Positions 8,902-18,356 of a DNA stretch of 64,000 nucleotides are shown piece by piece. The notes below the pieces were generated by a model that saw only the letters and a list, made by a program, of their open reading frames with translations, was not told the origin of the DNA and searched no databases. The DNA comes from Clostridiales bacterium (GTDB lineage: Bacteria > Bacillota > Clostridia > Lachnospirales > Lachnospiraceae), in assembly GCA_018365455.1 (NCBI GenBank), contig JAGZJZ010000003.1, positions 138,309 to 202,308 on the forward strand, given 5' to 3'. Position 1 is the first letter of the stretch. Every line of letters begins with the position of its first letter. The translations under genes and the position numbers were made by a program.

Positions 8902-9459
8902 CTATACTCTGGACAAGTAATCCCCTGTTCTGGTATCAATTTTGATTTTATTTCCCTGTTCAACAAATAACGGTACATATACAATAGCTCCTGTTTCCAC
9001 AGTTGCCGGCTTTGTAGCTCCCTGTGCTGTATCACCTTTGAATCCAGGCTCTGTATCTGTTATCTCTAATTCCACAAATAAAGGTGGCTCTACTGCGAAT
9101 ACTTTTCCGTTAACAGAACATATTTTAACCATTTCGTTTTCTTTTACGAACTTTAAAGAATCACCGATGTCTTCCTGTGCTAATGCGATCTGCTCGTAAT
9201 TCTCAACGTTCATGAAATGGAATAAATCCCCATCTGAATATAAATACTGCATATCTACGCGGTCAATCCTTGCCTGCGGGAATTTTTCAGTTGGTCTGAA
9301 TGTTTTTTCCACAACACCGCCATTGATAATGTCTTTTAATTTTGTTCGAACAAACGCTGCACCTTTACCTGGTTTTACGTGCTGGAATTCGATAATCTGA
9401 ACGATGTTATTATCTATTTCTAATGTTACACCGTTTCTAAAATCTCCTGCTGATATCAT
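8902..9459 (-). CDS. efp: Translation elongation factor P
   Basis: 185 residues, the usual length. EF-P binds ribosomes stalled on polyproline and restores peptide bond formation. The N-terminal KOW-like domain carries the modification loop HVKPGKGAAF with lysine at about position 32. Two OB-type domains follow and the protein ends TRTGDYLSRV, a family hallmark. The start is supported by AAGGAGG 7 bases upstream. It lies 97 bases downstream of the Xaa-Pro peptidase gene, a common pairing in Firmicutes, and has its own promoter at 9521-9549. I cannot tell from sequence how the lysine is modified. Confidence 0.97.
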   Translation of the reverse strand: MISAGDFRNGVTLEIDNNIVQIIEFQHVKPGKGAAFVRTKLKDIINGGVVEKTFRPTEKFPQARIDRVDMQYLYSDGDLFHFMNVENYEQIALAQEDIGDSLKFVKENEMVKICSVNGKVFAVEPPLFVELEITDTEPGFKGDTAQGATKPATVETGAIVYVPLFVEQGNKIKIDTRTGDYLSRV

Positions 9460-9520
9460 ATTGATATTCCTCCTTCATATTGACAACACAGGAATCTTGC
9501 ATATTCCCATAGTTTAGTCT

Positions 9521-9549
9521 ATTTTATAATATAATCCATACTTTTTCAA
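9521..9549 (-). promoter_or_regulatory. Promoter of efp
   Basis: On the minus strand, TTGAAA (9549-9544) and TAAAAT (9526-9521) are 17 bases apart, about 60 bases before the efp start and just after the peptidase stop. efp can thus be read apart from the upstream gene. Confidence 0.5.
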
Positions 9550-9556
9550 CTATTTT

Positions 9557-10627
9557 TTACAGTTCCAGCAATTCTTTTGTTGAATGGGTCATATTTTGGC
9601 AGCCGTTTTCTTTAACGATTACGATATCTTCAATGCGCACGCCGCCAAATTCCGGTATATAAATGCCGGGTTCTACCGTCTCAATCACATTCTCTTTCAG
9701 CACTTCATCGCACTTGGGAGAAAGCCTGGGTTCTTCATGAATGTACAAGCCAACGCTGTGACCAAGACCATGTCCGAAGTATTCTCCGTATCCGGCGTTT
9801 TCAATTACATCTCTTGCCACCTTGTCCACTTCGCTGCCCCTCATTCCCGCTTTTATGACATCCAGTGCCGCAAGCTGTGCCTCCAGAACGATCTGATAGA
9901 TCTCTTTTTGTTTGGCGCTGGCTTTTCCTACCACTACGGTCCTGGTCATATCTGAACAATATCCTTCATAAATACAGCCAAAATCCATCGTCAGGAAGTC
10001 ACCAGAATCAATTGCTTTATTGGACGGCATTGCGTGTGGCATTGCAGAATGAATACCGGAAGCTGCAATGGTATCAAAACTGGTTCCATTGGCGCCATGG
10101 CTCTTCAGGTAGAATTCCAATTCAGCCGCCACTTGAAGCTCCGTCATACCGGGTTTCAGAATTTCTATGATATGGGAAAAAGCACCGTCTGCGATGGACT
10201 GCGCTTTTTCCATACAGGATAATTCCTTTTCATTCTTAACAATACGAAGTCTGTTCAGTGAATCCCCCATACCTTTCCAGCACAGTTCTTCACTGCATGC
10301 TTCCTTCAATTTCATAAAATCCGCATATATCATATGATCGTTTTCAAATCCGATTGCATTAATTTCATCTGCCCTGGTCATTTCCCCGATGAATGCCCCA
10401 TAGCCTTTCTGATTAGAAATCTCAATCACTTCAAATTCCAAAGCTTCCTCTTTTGCCTGAGTGGTATATCTGGAATCGGTCAACAGCACCTGGCGTTTGG
10501 ACGTGATATAAAGATAACCCGTTGCGCCGCGAAAACCACTGAGATACCGCATATTGTAACCATCAGATACTAAGACAGCTTCTATCATTTTTTCCTTAAA
10601 TACTGCATTTAACTCCTCACGGAACAT
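9557..10627 (-). CDS. M24 family Xaa-Pro aminopeptidase
   Basis: 356 residues, typical for the short Firmicute aminopeptidase P/YqhT group. It removes an N-terminal residue next to proline using two metal ions. The N-terminal creatinase-like domain (about 1-125) is followed by the pita-bread fold. The metal ligands are visible: Asp in FLTMDFGC and in CSDMTRTV, His in GHGLGHSVG, Glu in ETVEPGIYI and in GGVRIEDIV. GGAGG lies 6 bases before the ATG. It is upstream of efp. A palindromic element at 10649-10806 separates it from the yqeG-like gene. Confidence 0.93.
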   Translation of the reverse strand: MFREELNAVFKEKMIEAVLVSDGYNMRYLSGFRGATGYLYITSKRQVLLTDSRYTTQAKEEALEFEVIEISNQKGYGAFIGEMTRADEINAIGFENDHMIYADFMKLKEACSEELCWKGMGDSLNRLRIVKNEKELSCMEKAQSIADGAFSHIIEILKPGMTELQVAAELEFYLKSHGANGTSFDTIAASGIHSAMPHAMPSNKAIDSGDFLTMDFGCIYEGYCSDMTRTVVVGKASAKQKEIYQIVLEAQLAALDVIKAGMRGSEVDKVARDVIENAGYGEYFGHGLGHSVGLYIHEEPRLSPKCDEVLKENVIETVEPGIYIPEFGGVRIEDIVIVKENGCQNMTHSTKELLEL

Positions 10628-10648
10628 GTTTTACCTCCATCGTTTTTT

Positions 10649-10806
10649 AGCGTGTTTAAAAATTGCTTTCTGGCAGCTGTGAGTCACACTTTTGGGAAGA
10701 TTTGTCCCGGATGAAGGGCGACAATCGTACTACGTACCCTTTGTTCGGGGCAAATATGCCGCTAAGCGGGGCGTGCAGATGGCAGGAATGAATTTTCAAA
10801 CAGGCT
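10649..10806. repeat. Full-length palindromic intergenic element (MITE-like), 158 bp
   Basis: The two ends are imperfect inverted repeats of about 33 bases: AGCGTGTTTAAAAATTGCTT on the left and, read from the right end, AGCCTGTTTGAAAATTCATT. The inside is also inverted: TTTGTCCCGGATGAAGGG matches, on the other strand, TTTGCCCCGAACAAAGGG. The whole unit could fold into one long hairpin. It encodes nothing. It lies between the peptidase and YqeG genes, and parts of it recur at 12279, 16647 and 55130. Confidence 0.7.
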
Positions 10807-10831
10807 CTAGCACTGCATGGCAGCACTAAAC

Positions 10832-11332
10832 TTATTTTAGTTTGCTCTTTTTATAATAATGTAATACGATTTTTTCCAAATATCTTTTTAAAACGATCTG
10901 AATTTCTTCTTTGGGATGAATCGGCTTTACCAGAATATTCGGAATTCCAGTTCTTTTGGCTCCATATACATCTGTAAACAGCTGATCCCCTACAAAAACC
11001 GTATTTTTGGAAGTAGTTCCCATCAACTGCATTGCCTTCTCATAATTTTTCCTGGAGGGCTTATGGGCATTTTCAATAAAAAGTGCTCCTACCTCCTCTG
11101 CAAAAGGCTTCACTCTGGGCAGCTGATTGTTGGATATCAGGCAGTATTTCATGCCCATATCCCGCAAATGGGCAAAAAATTTCTTCGCCCTTTCATCTGC
11201 CGGCTCGCCATGGGGTACCAGGGTATTATCAATATCAAATAATACGCCCCGGCAGCCTTCCCTGTATAATTTTTCAAAGTCTATGCTATATGTGGAATCC
11301 AGATAATCATCTGGGAAGAATCGTTCAAACAT
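10832..11332 (-). CDS. yqeG: YqeG family HAD-IIIA phosphatase
   Basis: 166 residues. The HAD motifs are in order: I, FDIDNTLVP with the two catalytic aspartates (about 33 and 35); II, LISNNQ; III, the lysine in ENAHKPSRKNYEKAM; IV, FVGDQLFTDVYGA. The first part, FPDDYLDSTYSIDFEKL, is typical of YqeG. The physiological substrate is unknown; homologues have been linked to phosphatidylglycerophosphate phosphatase activity. The start has GAGGT 7 bases upstream. It follows the patatin-like gene after only 15 bases, so the two are probably one transcript. Confidence 0.9.
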   Translation of the reverse strand: MFERFFPDDYLDSTYSIDFEKLYREGCRGVLFDIDNTLVPHGEPADERAKKFFAHLRDMGMKYCLISNNQLPRVKPFAEEVGALFIENAHKPSRKNYEKAMQLMGTTSKNTVFVGDQLFTDVYGAKRTGIPNILVKPIHPKEEIQIVLKRYLEKIVLHYYKKSKLK

Positions 11333-11347
11333 CCTTGACCTCGCTTT

Positions 11348-12211
11348 CTATTTTTCCAGGAAACGAAGCAGATCCTCATATTGTGCTTCCATCTGTTCAT
11401 ATCCATGCCGGTAGAAATCATTGAGTACCTTCTTGTCGCTCTCTACTCTGGAGACTGTTTTCCCCTGAGGACGCACAACAAATATCTTCCCTTCTTCCTC
11501 CCATTTTTCAACCTGCGCCAGAATACGGTTATAATGGTAAGGACGCAGGCAGACTGCGCGTACCAGCTGGGGATACTTCTTAAAATATGCCGCGTAAAAA
11601 TGCATGCTTCTCTTTGACATCGTTTTCCGGTAGCCTTTATTTCTGGTGAGAATTACTACGTTTTTCTTATTCCCGATCTGCAGCGAATGCAGAATTGGAA
11701 TGGAATCTGACAGGCCTCCGTCCAGATAGGGCACTCCGTCAATCTCCACCATGGGCGAAACGATAGGAAGGCTGCTTGACGCTCTGCACAACGTCATCAG
11801 CCTCGCTCCATCTTTCTTTTCCGTTAAATATTCCGCCTTGCCGGTGAGACAATTGGTTACCACAATCTCACAGGTCATGTGAGAAGCAAAGAAGGTATCA
11901 AAATCAAACGGATGATACTCGGAAGGATCCTTTTCAAACAAAAGTTCCATATTGAAAAGGCTCTTATTCTTCAAAAACCCCTTAATACTGATTAATTTTT
12001 CCTGATCATTACTTCTGACAATGCAGTCTTTGGTGCGTCCAATCTGCTTTGATACATAGTCCACCGCATTGCAGGAACCTGCCGACACACCGATGACGTG
12101 GGGGATATAACAATCCTTCTCCATAAGATAATCCAATGCCCCCGAACTGAATACCCCTCTGACAGATCCCCCTTCTAATATAATTGCTGAATCCTTCATT
12201 TTTACCTCCAT
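11348..12211 (-). CDS. Patatin-like phospholipase (YjjU type)
   Basis: 287 residues, cytoplasmic. It shows the patatin Ser-Asp dyad: an oxyanion-hole loop LEGGSVRGVFSSG near the N-terminus, the nucleophile elbow GVSAGS, and the DGGLSD motif carrying the aspartate. This type hydrolyses acyl esters of phospholipids, though the natural substrate is rarely known. Two starts are possible, ATG at 12211 and ATG at 12199. Both have GGAGG 5 bases upstream, so the choice is open. It is followed directly by the yqeG-like gene. Confidence 0.88.
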   Translation of the reverse strand: MEVKMKDSAIILEGGSVRGVFSSGALDYLMEKDCYIPHVIGVSAGSCNAVDYVSKQIGRTKDCIVRSNDQEKLISIKGFLKNKSLFNMELLFEKDPSEYHPFDFDTFFASHMTCEIVVTNCLTGKAEYLTEKKDGARLMTLCRASSSLPIVSPMVEIDGVPYLDGGLSDSIPILHSLQIGNKKNVVILTRNKGYRKTMSKRSMHFYAAYFKKYPQLVRAVCLRPYHYNRILAQVEKWEEEGKIFVVRPQGKTVSRVESDKKVLNDFYRHGYEQMEAQYEDLLRFLEK

Positions 12212-12278
12212 TTACTCCTCCGTACTCCCATTTTCCAGCCAGATCAACCTCCGAATGAAATGATTAAACAAGCTGTCA

Positions 12279-12320
12279 TGCAGATGGCGGGAATGAATTT
12301 TCAAAGACAAGACGCTCTAG
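12279..12320 (-). repeat. End fragment of the palindromic element, overlapping the alaA stop
   Basis: This 42-base piece (TGCAGATGGCGGGAATGAAT onward) matches the right end of the 10649-10806 element. The minus strand starts TAGAGC, and that TAG is the stop codon of the aminotransferase gene. Confidence 0.65.
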
Positions 12321-13534
12321 ATCTGCCTGTATGTACTTAGGAACATCTCCAGCTTATTCATGGCATCTTCCAGAATATCCATTTTTGGCAAAAACACCAC
12401 ACGGAAATGATCCGGCTGCTGCCAGTTAAATCCACCGCCATGTACCAGAAGAACTTTTTCTTTTCTCAGAAAATCCAGAGCAAACTGTTCATCATCTCTA
12501 ATATTGAATTTTTTCACATCCAGTTTTGGGAAAATGTAAAAGGCTGCTTTTGGCTTTATTGCAGATACACCTGGGATGTCATTTAATGCTTTATATATAA
12601 ACTCTCTCTGTTCATAGATTCTGCCACCCGGAAGCAGCATCTGGTCAACTCCCCGGGCATTTGTAAGAGCAGTTTCAATAATTGCCTGAGCCGGCACATT
12701 GGAGCAAAGACGCATGGAGGACAGCATATTCAGACCTTCAATATATCCTTTTACCCCTGTCTTATCACCGCTTAAGCACATCCATCCTGCGCGGTAGCCC
12801 GCTACCTTGTGGGATTTAGACAAGCCATTCATAGTGATGCAGAACAAATCCGGTGCCAGAGATGCTATGGATACATGTTCCTGTCCGTCCATAACCAGTC
12901 TGTCGTAAATCTCATCTGCAAATATGATCAGGTTGTGTTCTCTAGCAATGTCCACAATCTGCTGCAGTACTTCTACCGGATACAATGCTCCTGTGGGATT
13001 GTTGGGATTGATCACTACAATCCCCTTAGTTTTATCGGTTATCTTTTTCCGGATATCTTCCATGTCGGGATACCATTCTGACTGTTCATCACACAGATAG
13101 TGGACCGGACGGCCTCCAGCCAGATTCGCAGCAGCTGTCCATAAGGGATAATCCGGTGAGGGCATGAGAATCTCATCTCCATCATTTAAAAGTCCCTGCA
13201 TTACCATAACGATTAATTCACTAACACCATTCCCGGTATATATATCATTCATACCCACATCAGGTATATTTTTCTTTTTACAATAGTCCATAATTGCTCT
13301 TCTTGCACTGATAATTCCTTTTGAATCAGAATATCCTTCCGTATTACGCAGATTTGCCATCATATTCTGAATGACATCATCCGGTGCCTCAAACCCGAAG
13401 GGTGCCGGATTACCTATATTTAATTTCAGAATATCAATGCCCTGTTCCTCCATGTGTCCCGCCTCATCAACAACCGGACCTCTTACATCATAGCATACGT
13501 TATCTAATTTTCTGGATTTCTCAAATGTTCTCAT
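12317..13534 (-). CDS. alaA: AlaA-type alanine aminotransferase (class I PLP enzyme)
   Basis: 405 residues, co-linear with E. coli AlaA from what I recall of it: EKSRKLDNVCYDVRGPVVDE at the start, LKLNIGNPAPFGFEAPDDV, INPNNPTGALYPVEVL, FADEIYDRLV, and GLSKSHKVAGYRAGW, where the lysine of SKSHK binds PLP. It makes alanine from pyruvate and glutamate. The C-terminus has the normal length even though its TAG stop belongs to a repeat element. GGGGAG lies 5 bases before the ATG. It is a single gene, divergent from an AraC regulator. Confidence 0.9.
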   Translation of the reverse strand: MRTFEKSRKLDNVCYDVRGPVVDEAGHMEEQGIDILKLNIGNPAPFGFEAPDDVIQNMMANLRNTEGYSDSKGIISARRAIMDYCKKKNIPDVGMNDIYTGNGVSELIVMVMQGLLNDGDEILMPSPDYPLWTAAANLAGGRPVHYLCDEQSEWYPDMEDIRKKITDKTKGIVVINPNNPTGALYPVEVLQQIVDIAREHNLIIFADEIYDRLVMDGQEHVSIASLAPDLFCITMNGLSKSHKVAGYRAGWMCLSGDKTGVKGYIEGLNMLSSMRLCSNVPAQAIIETALTNARGVDQMLLPGGRIYEQREFIYKALNDIPGVSAIKPKAAFYIFPKLDVKKFNIRDDEQFALDFLRKEKVLLVHGGGFNWQQPDHFRVVFLPKMDILEDAMNKLEMFLSTYRQI

Positions 13535-13715
13535 ATGAACTCCCCTTTCTTTGTCATAGTATATACCAAAGTTCCAAAACCTACAACCGTAAAATTTATT
13601 TTGGTTCCGGATTCTGCTTTCTCAATTTTATTATATTCAGCATGATTTTAAAATAATATAGAGATAATGCTTCCTATATTGCAAAAAGTGCTATATAATG
13701 TACACCATTAGAATA

Positions 13716-13774
13716 ACCACCTTATATATAAACACCTTATATAACTCACCTTACATGAACACCCTACATGACAG
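13716..13774. repeat. Degenerate 15-bp tandem repeat upstream of the AraC gene at 13833
   Basis: Four successive units of about 15 bases share the core CACCTTAYATRA: two read CACCTTATATA, one CACCTTACATGA and the last CCCTACATGA. They begin about 115 bases before the AraC start. A TATAAT (13694-13699) lies just upstream, so the array would be in the 5' leader or at the promoter. It could be a multi-site operator. Confidence 0.45.
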
Positions 13775-13832
13775 ACTAGGATTCGGATAAAACACTGAAA
13801 CATGGAAAGATACAGATGCACAAGGAGGTTTT

Positions 13833-14696
13833 ATGTCAGATTATGAAAAAAGAGGTTATCTGGAGAGCGCATTTTGCCTGTTCCATTTAACCGATCAAAA
13901 AGAACAGGACTTTCAATTCCATTACCATGACTTCGATAAAATAATTATTTTTATTGAAGGAAATGTGGACTATATAATAGAAGGTAAATCCTACCACCTA
14001 AACCCCTATGATATTATTTTAGTAAACCATAACGAAATACACAAACCCAATATTGACCATCAGGTACCTTATGATCGGATCATCGTTTATTTATCTCCCC
14101 AATTCATACATTCTTATAAAACTGCTGATTACGATTTAAGTGAATGCTTTCTCCGATCCCGGAAAAGCCATTCCAATGTCCTGCGCATTCATTCCCTGGA
14201 AAAAAGTACCCTGTTTCATGCCATTATGAATTTGGAAAATGCCTTTGCCGACAGGGGATACGCGAATGAACTTTACCGCCAGGTAATCTTTTTAGAATTT
14301 ATGATTCACTTAAACAGAGCGGTCTGCGAAAATCATCTGGATTATCTGAAGACAAATTCCTGCAATGAAAAAATCATTGATATTCTGGCATATATTAACG
14401 CTAATCTATCTGATGATCTGAGCATAGATGCATTAGCTAACCGTTTTTATATCAGTAAATACCATATGATGCGTTTATTTAAGCAACATACCGGTTATTC
14501 GGTAGGCAGTTACATTAACCACAAACGGCTTCTCTCTGCAAAAGAAATGCTGAAGCTGGAATATCCGGTTACACAGATCTGCTTTGACTGCGGCTTTAAA
14601 GACTATTCCACATTTTCCAGGGCTTTTCGGAAATTGTTTGGGAGTTCACCTACTGAAACAAAAGCAGGTAAGCAGAGATTTGAGCATATTTTGTGA
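13833..14696 (+). CDS. AraC family transcriptional regulator with cupin sensor
   Basis: 287 residues; AAGGAGG lies 5 bases before the ATG. The N-terminal domain has the cupin pattern DFQFHYHDFDKIIIFIEGNVDY..YDIILVNHNEIHKP. The C-terminal 100 residues have two helix-turn-helix units (LSIDALANRFYISKYHMMRLF and VTQICFDCGFKDYSTFSRAF, then FGSSPTE). The target is not clear. It precedes a YesM/YesN system that carries its own regulator, and it is divergent from alaA. A tandem repeat lies in its upstream region. Confidence 0.85.
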   Translation: MSDYEKRGYLESAFCLFHLTDQKEQDFQFHYHDFDKIIIFIEGNVDYIIEGKSYHLNPYDIILVNHNEIHKPNIDHQVPYDRIIVYLSPQFIHSYKTADYDLSECFLRSRKSHSNVLRIHSLEKSTLFHAIMNLENAFADRGYANELYRQVIFLEFMIHLNRAVCENHLDYLKTNSCNEKIIDILAYINANLSDDLSIDALANRFYISKYHMMRLFKQHTGYSVGSYINHKRLLSAKEMLKLEYPVTQICFDCGFKDYSTFSRAFRKLFGSSPTETKAGKQRFEHIL

Positions 14697-14855
14697 TAGT
14701 TTATACTTTATTTGTTTTAATTATTATAAATTTATCCTTTTTCTTTCACATTCTATCAAAATATCATCTTTTTCTACTAGCAGTCTGATAACAAATCGTG
14801 TATAATATGGACAAGCCTTTCTTACTATAAAAGTTCATATATGGGGGGATACAAT

Positions 14856-16649
14856 ATGTCTAAAGTTTCTTTGTCCAGGATCAAAAATGTTTCTATTAAA
14901 AAAATGTTCCTGATATGCCTGCTTACTTTTATTATATGCCCCCTTGTCTTAATTGCATTGCTTATGAATCAAAAGATGTCCCAGATAATCAGCAATCAAA
15001 CTCATGAAAACCGTTTGGAGATTTTGAAACAATCTCAAAAAAATATCAGCAGTGTATTAAGCGAAATTGACAGGATCTCTGTTTCCCTTCTCAGCAATGA
15101 TTCCTTACAGGAATATTGTGATTCCTATATAAAGGCAAAGAATTCCAAACGGTATTCTACGGATTTTTCATTGCGTCAGCAGCAGTTAAAGGATCATATC
15201 ATTCGTTTTACCAATGAACTTGCTGTGTCAAAGTCTTATATTCATTCTATATCCATAACAAGGGATAATGAAAGTATCATTCAATATGGAGGGTTTGTAG
15301 ACCCCCAGGACACCCGCTATTTTGAAAATGCTATCGCCCAAAAGGGCAAAGGCTACTGGACACCGGTCTATCAAACCGATTATGGCTATGACAGTAAATT
15401 TAACGTTCCTGTTGTTTCCTACATTCGATGCGTAAACGATTTAAATGCATTCCGCACTCTTGCAATGGAAAAAATCACGATGAAAGAAGAGGCTCTGCGT
15501 TCCATTTATGCAGTTAAAAGTGAGAATCAGTATGAAGATGATCTGCTGTCTATCATTAGCAATACCGGTAATATTATCTCCGCCAATGATAAAGAATTAC
15601 TGAATACGAAAATTTCGGATTTTACGCTCATGGAAGGTAAAATGGATTGCGATAACGGATATTTTAAAATCAAAAGTAAAACCGGCAGTAAGTCTGTCTT
15701 TTACTCCAGCATCGAAAACACCCCATGGATGCTTATACAGGTTGTATCCCGCAAGACTATGGATCTGCCAATGGCAATGATTAACCAAATCATTATCATA
15801 TCTATTTTATTATGCATTTTATTCAGTATCCTTTTTACACTGATTCAAAATAAATATGTTATTAAGCCAATTGTCAGCTTGTCAAAAGAAATGAAAAAGA
15901 TAGAAGGCGGTGATTTTGAGGTATCCCTTCCCGTCTTATCGGAAAACGAAACCGGAATGCTAACCGCACAATTTCTTAATATGGCAAAAGAACTGAAATA
16001 TTTATTTGAAACCGTTTATCAAGCTGAAATTAAGGAACGGGAAGCCGAACTGATGGCTCTTCAAATGCAGATTAACCCCCATTTTCTCTACAATACGCTA
16101 GATGCTATTTACTGGCTTGCTTACAAAAACAAAGATTACCTGGTTGGCAGACAGATTGAGGCACTTGCCAATATATTCCGCCATACACTGAACAGCGGCA
16201 ACGAACTGACTACCATCCGGGAAGAACTGCTGCATCTCCAAAATTATATGCAGATACAGAAAATCCGGCTGGGCGAACGAATTACTCTGGAAATTGATAC
16301 CCAGCCGGAATTCGAATACTGCCAGACACTGAAATTAATCCTCCAGCCTTTGGTTGAAAATGCGGTTATACATGGTCTGGAAGAAAAAAAAGAAGGCGGA
16401 GTAATAAAAGTTTCTGTAGAACGCATTGGTGATAATATGAGATATACCATTGTGGATAACGGACTGGGAACCGATGAACAAGCCATAAGGAATGCATTAC
16501 ATTCCTCCATGTCCGAATCGGGAAAATGCCTTGCACTGAAAAATATACATGACAGGCTGAGAATCAAATATGGTGCAGAATATGGTTTACAGTTCTATAG
16601 TACGGTCAATGAGGGGACACGGGTTTTAGTTACTTTCCCGATTATTTAG
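14856..16649 (+). CDS. YesM-type sensor histidine kinase
   Basis: About 597 residues from the ATG at 14856; GGGGGG lies 7 bases upstream, while the ATG at 14841 overlaps that site. One membrane helix at about 15-36, a Cache-like extracellular sensor to about 300, a second helix at about 308-330, then HAMP. The histidine kinase domain has phospho-acceptor His at about 409 in MQINPHFLYNTLDAIYWLA, and the ATPase has N and G boxes (LVENAVIHGLEEK, DNGLG). This class pairs with YesN-type regulators and senses sugars, often with an ABC importer, as here. The TAG stop begins a copy of the palindromic element. Confidence 0.92.
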   Translation: MSKVSLSRIKNVSIKKMFLICLLTFIICPLVLIALLMNQKMSQIISNQTHENRLEILKQSQKNISSVLSEIDRISVSLLSNDSLQEYCDSYIKAKNSKRYSTDFSLRQQQLKDHIIRFTNELAVSKSYIHSISITRDNESIIQYGGFVDPQDTRYFENAIAQKGKGYWTPVYQTDYGYDSKFNVPVVSYIRCVNDLNAFRTLAMEKITMKEEALRSIYAVKSENQYEDDLLSIISNTGNIISANDKELLNTKISDFTLMEGKMDCDNGYFKIKSKTGSKSVFYSSIENTPWMLIQVVSRKTMDLPMAMINQIIIISILLCILFSILFTLIQNKYVIKPIVSLSKEMKKIEGGDFEVSLPVLSENETGMLTAQFLNMAKELKYLFETVYQAEIKEREAELMALQMQINPHFLYNTLDAIYWLAYKNKDYLVGRQIEALANIFRHTLNSGNELTTIREELLHLQNYMQIQKIRLGERITLEIDTQPEFEYCQTLKLILQPLVENAVIHGLEEKKEGGVIKVSVERIGDNMRYTIVDNGLGTDEQAIRNALHSSMSESGKCLALKNIHDRLRIKYGAEYGLQFYSTVNEGTRVLVTFPII

Positions 16650-16720
16650 AGCGTGTTTTTAAATTGCTTTCTGGAAGCTGTGCGTCACACTTTGTGGGAG
16701 ATTTCTCCCGGATGAAGGGC
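16647..16720 (+). repeat. Left half of the palindromic element at the kinase stop codon
   Basis: TAGAGCGTGTTTTTAAATTG and the following bases up to GATGAAGGGC match the left half of the 10649-10806 element. The first three bases are the stop codon of the kinase gene. The right half is replaced by unrelated sequence. The remaining bases up to 16829 hold no gene. Confidence 0.65.
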
Positions 16721-16829
16721 TCGCAGTTGGGGCATAGTTTGGCTGCTGATGAACGAAAGGGCGGCAGACGCAACGCCTTTTCCCATATATCTTATATCCG
16801 CAGGCGTCAGCGGTGAAGTGGAGATTCGT

Positions 16830-18356
16830 ATGAAATTATTAATAGTAGATGATGAAATTCAAATCAGAGAAGGAATGAAAGACGGTATCGACTGGGGGAA
16901 ACTGGGAATCCGGAAAGTGGATGATGCAGATGGCTACAGTGCCTGGAACCTGTTTCAAAAAGAAAAGCACGAAATTGTGCTTGTGGATATCCGCATGCCT
17001 GGGATGGACGGAATTGAGCTCAGCAAACGGATTATGGACCTGCAGCCAGAAACCAGAATCATGATATTAAGCGGTTATTCTGATTTTAAATATGCTCAGT
17101 CAGCTATAAAAATAGGGGTTGTAAATTATGAATTGAAACCGGTTAATGCAGATAAAGTCATTCATTTTGTACGCCAGTCCGTACAGATATTAGAACAAAG
17201 TAATATACGAAACCAGCAGCACCTGCAGTACCAGAAACTTTCTAAAAACAATCTGCTCAAGTCCTTACTGTCCGGAAACGCAATACCGGATGCAGCAATA
17301 AAATTTGAAGAATATTTTGGATTTTCTTTATCAGATCCGGTCCAGTGCATTCTGGCTGTATCAAACAGGAACATTCCCGACACTCCACAGAACCGCTGGG
17401 ATACCATTGCCGCCTCTGTATTTGAAGAATGCAAATGCGCCATTTACCAGGGTACGGAGCATGACACCCTGGTTATTTACCGGGTAGATCTGACTCCAAA
17501 AGGGCTGCGGGAGTACACCAGCATCTGGAAAAAACGTCTTGCGGCTACTGTAAATGACGATCTTCTTATCACCGTAAGTCATGCAGGCTGTGCAAAGAAA
17601 CTACCCGAACTCTATCACCAGTGCAGACAACTACAGTCCTGCAGACTGTACGATACAACGCTCTCCATTCTGTATTGTGACGATATGGAAACCGTACCTC
17701 ATGTCATGCAGTTTCCCTTTAAAGAGAAAAAAGAGTTCTATCACAGCATAGAAGAAAAAAATGGTTACAGCGCTGAAAGAATGATTGAGAATGCATTCCA
17801 TGAAATGCAGGAAAAAAAATGTTACAGCGTACAGGCAGTTCAGATGTTTTGTAAAGAAGCTATAGAAACAGTGAAGCTTGCTCTTGTGGATAGTCTGGCA
17901 ATCTCTGACAATGCCCTGTTTACAAATCTTCCCCAGGAACTGGATTACTACAAAGAGTACCTTCTAAAATACTGCAAATGCCTTATAGATCATTCCACCG
18001 TATCTCTTAAAAATTCCTACCATACTGCTGTACTACAGGTAATCGATTACTTAAAATGTAATTATGAACAGCCTGTTACCCTTGAGCAGATGGCTAAAAT
18101 GGCGGATAAAACACCAAATTATTTTTCTGTCCTGTTTAAGAATTCCACAGGACAGCCTTTTCATAAATATCTGACCAGCCTGCGCATCGACATGGCAAAA
18201 AAGCTGATTTGTGAAAGCAGTCTGAAAGTGTATGAAATCAGTGCAAAAGTTGGTTTCCAGGATTATAAATATTTTGCAAAGGTTTTCTATGATCTGGAAG
18301 GCTGTTCGATTTCTGAATACCGCCGCAGAAAGACACAGCACCAAAAAATCAAATAA
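16830..18356 (+). CDS. YesN-type response regulator (REC plus AraC DNA-binding domain)
   Basis: 508 residues from the ATG at 16830. GTGGAG lies 7 bases upstream; the longer frame from 16749 would start inside repeat-derived sequence. The receiver domain (1-120) has the acidic pair in LLIVDDE, phospho-acceptor Asp 53 in VLVDIRMPGMDG and Lys 103 in ELKPV. A long helical middle domain follows. The last 100 residues hold two helix-turn-helix units (VTLEQMAKMADKTPNYFSVLF, VYEISAKVGFQDYKYFAKVF). It is the partner of the kinase just upstream and probably activates the importer genes downstream. Confidence 0.92.
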   Translation: MKLLIVDDEIQIREGMKDGIDWGKLGIRKVDDADGYSAWNLFQKEKHEIVLVDIRMPGMDGIELSKRIMDLQPETRIMILSGYSDFKYAQSAIKIGVVNYELKPVNADKVIHFVRQSVQILEQSNIRNQQHLQYQKLSKNNLLKSLLSGNAIPDAAIKFEEYFGFSLSDPVQCILAVSNRNIPDTPQNRWDTIAASVFEECKCAIYQGTEHDTLVIYRVDLTPKGLREYTSIWKKRLAATVNDDLLITVSHAGCAKKLPELYHQCRQLQSCRLYDTTLSILYCDDMETVPHVMQFPFKEKKEFYHSIEEKNGYSAERMIENAFHEMQEKKCYSVQAVQMFCKEAIETVKLALVDSLAISDNALFTNLPQELDYYKEYLLKYCKCLIDHSTVSLKNSYHTAVLQVIDYLKCNYEQPVTLEQMAKMADKTPNYFSVLFKNSTGQPFHKYLTSLRIDMAKKLICESSLKVYEISAKVGFQDYKYFAKVFYDLEGCSISEYRRRKTQHQKIK

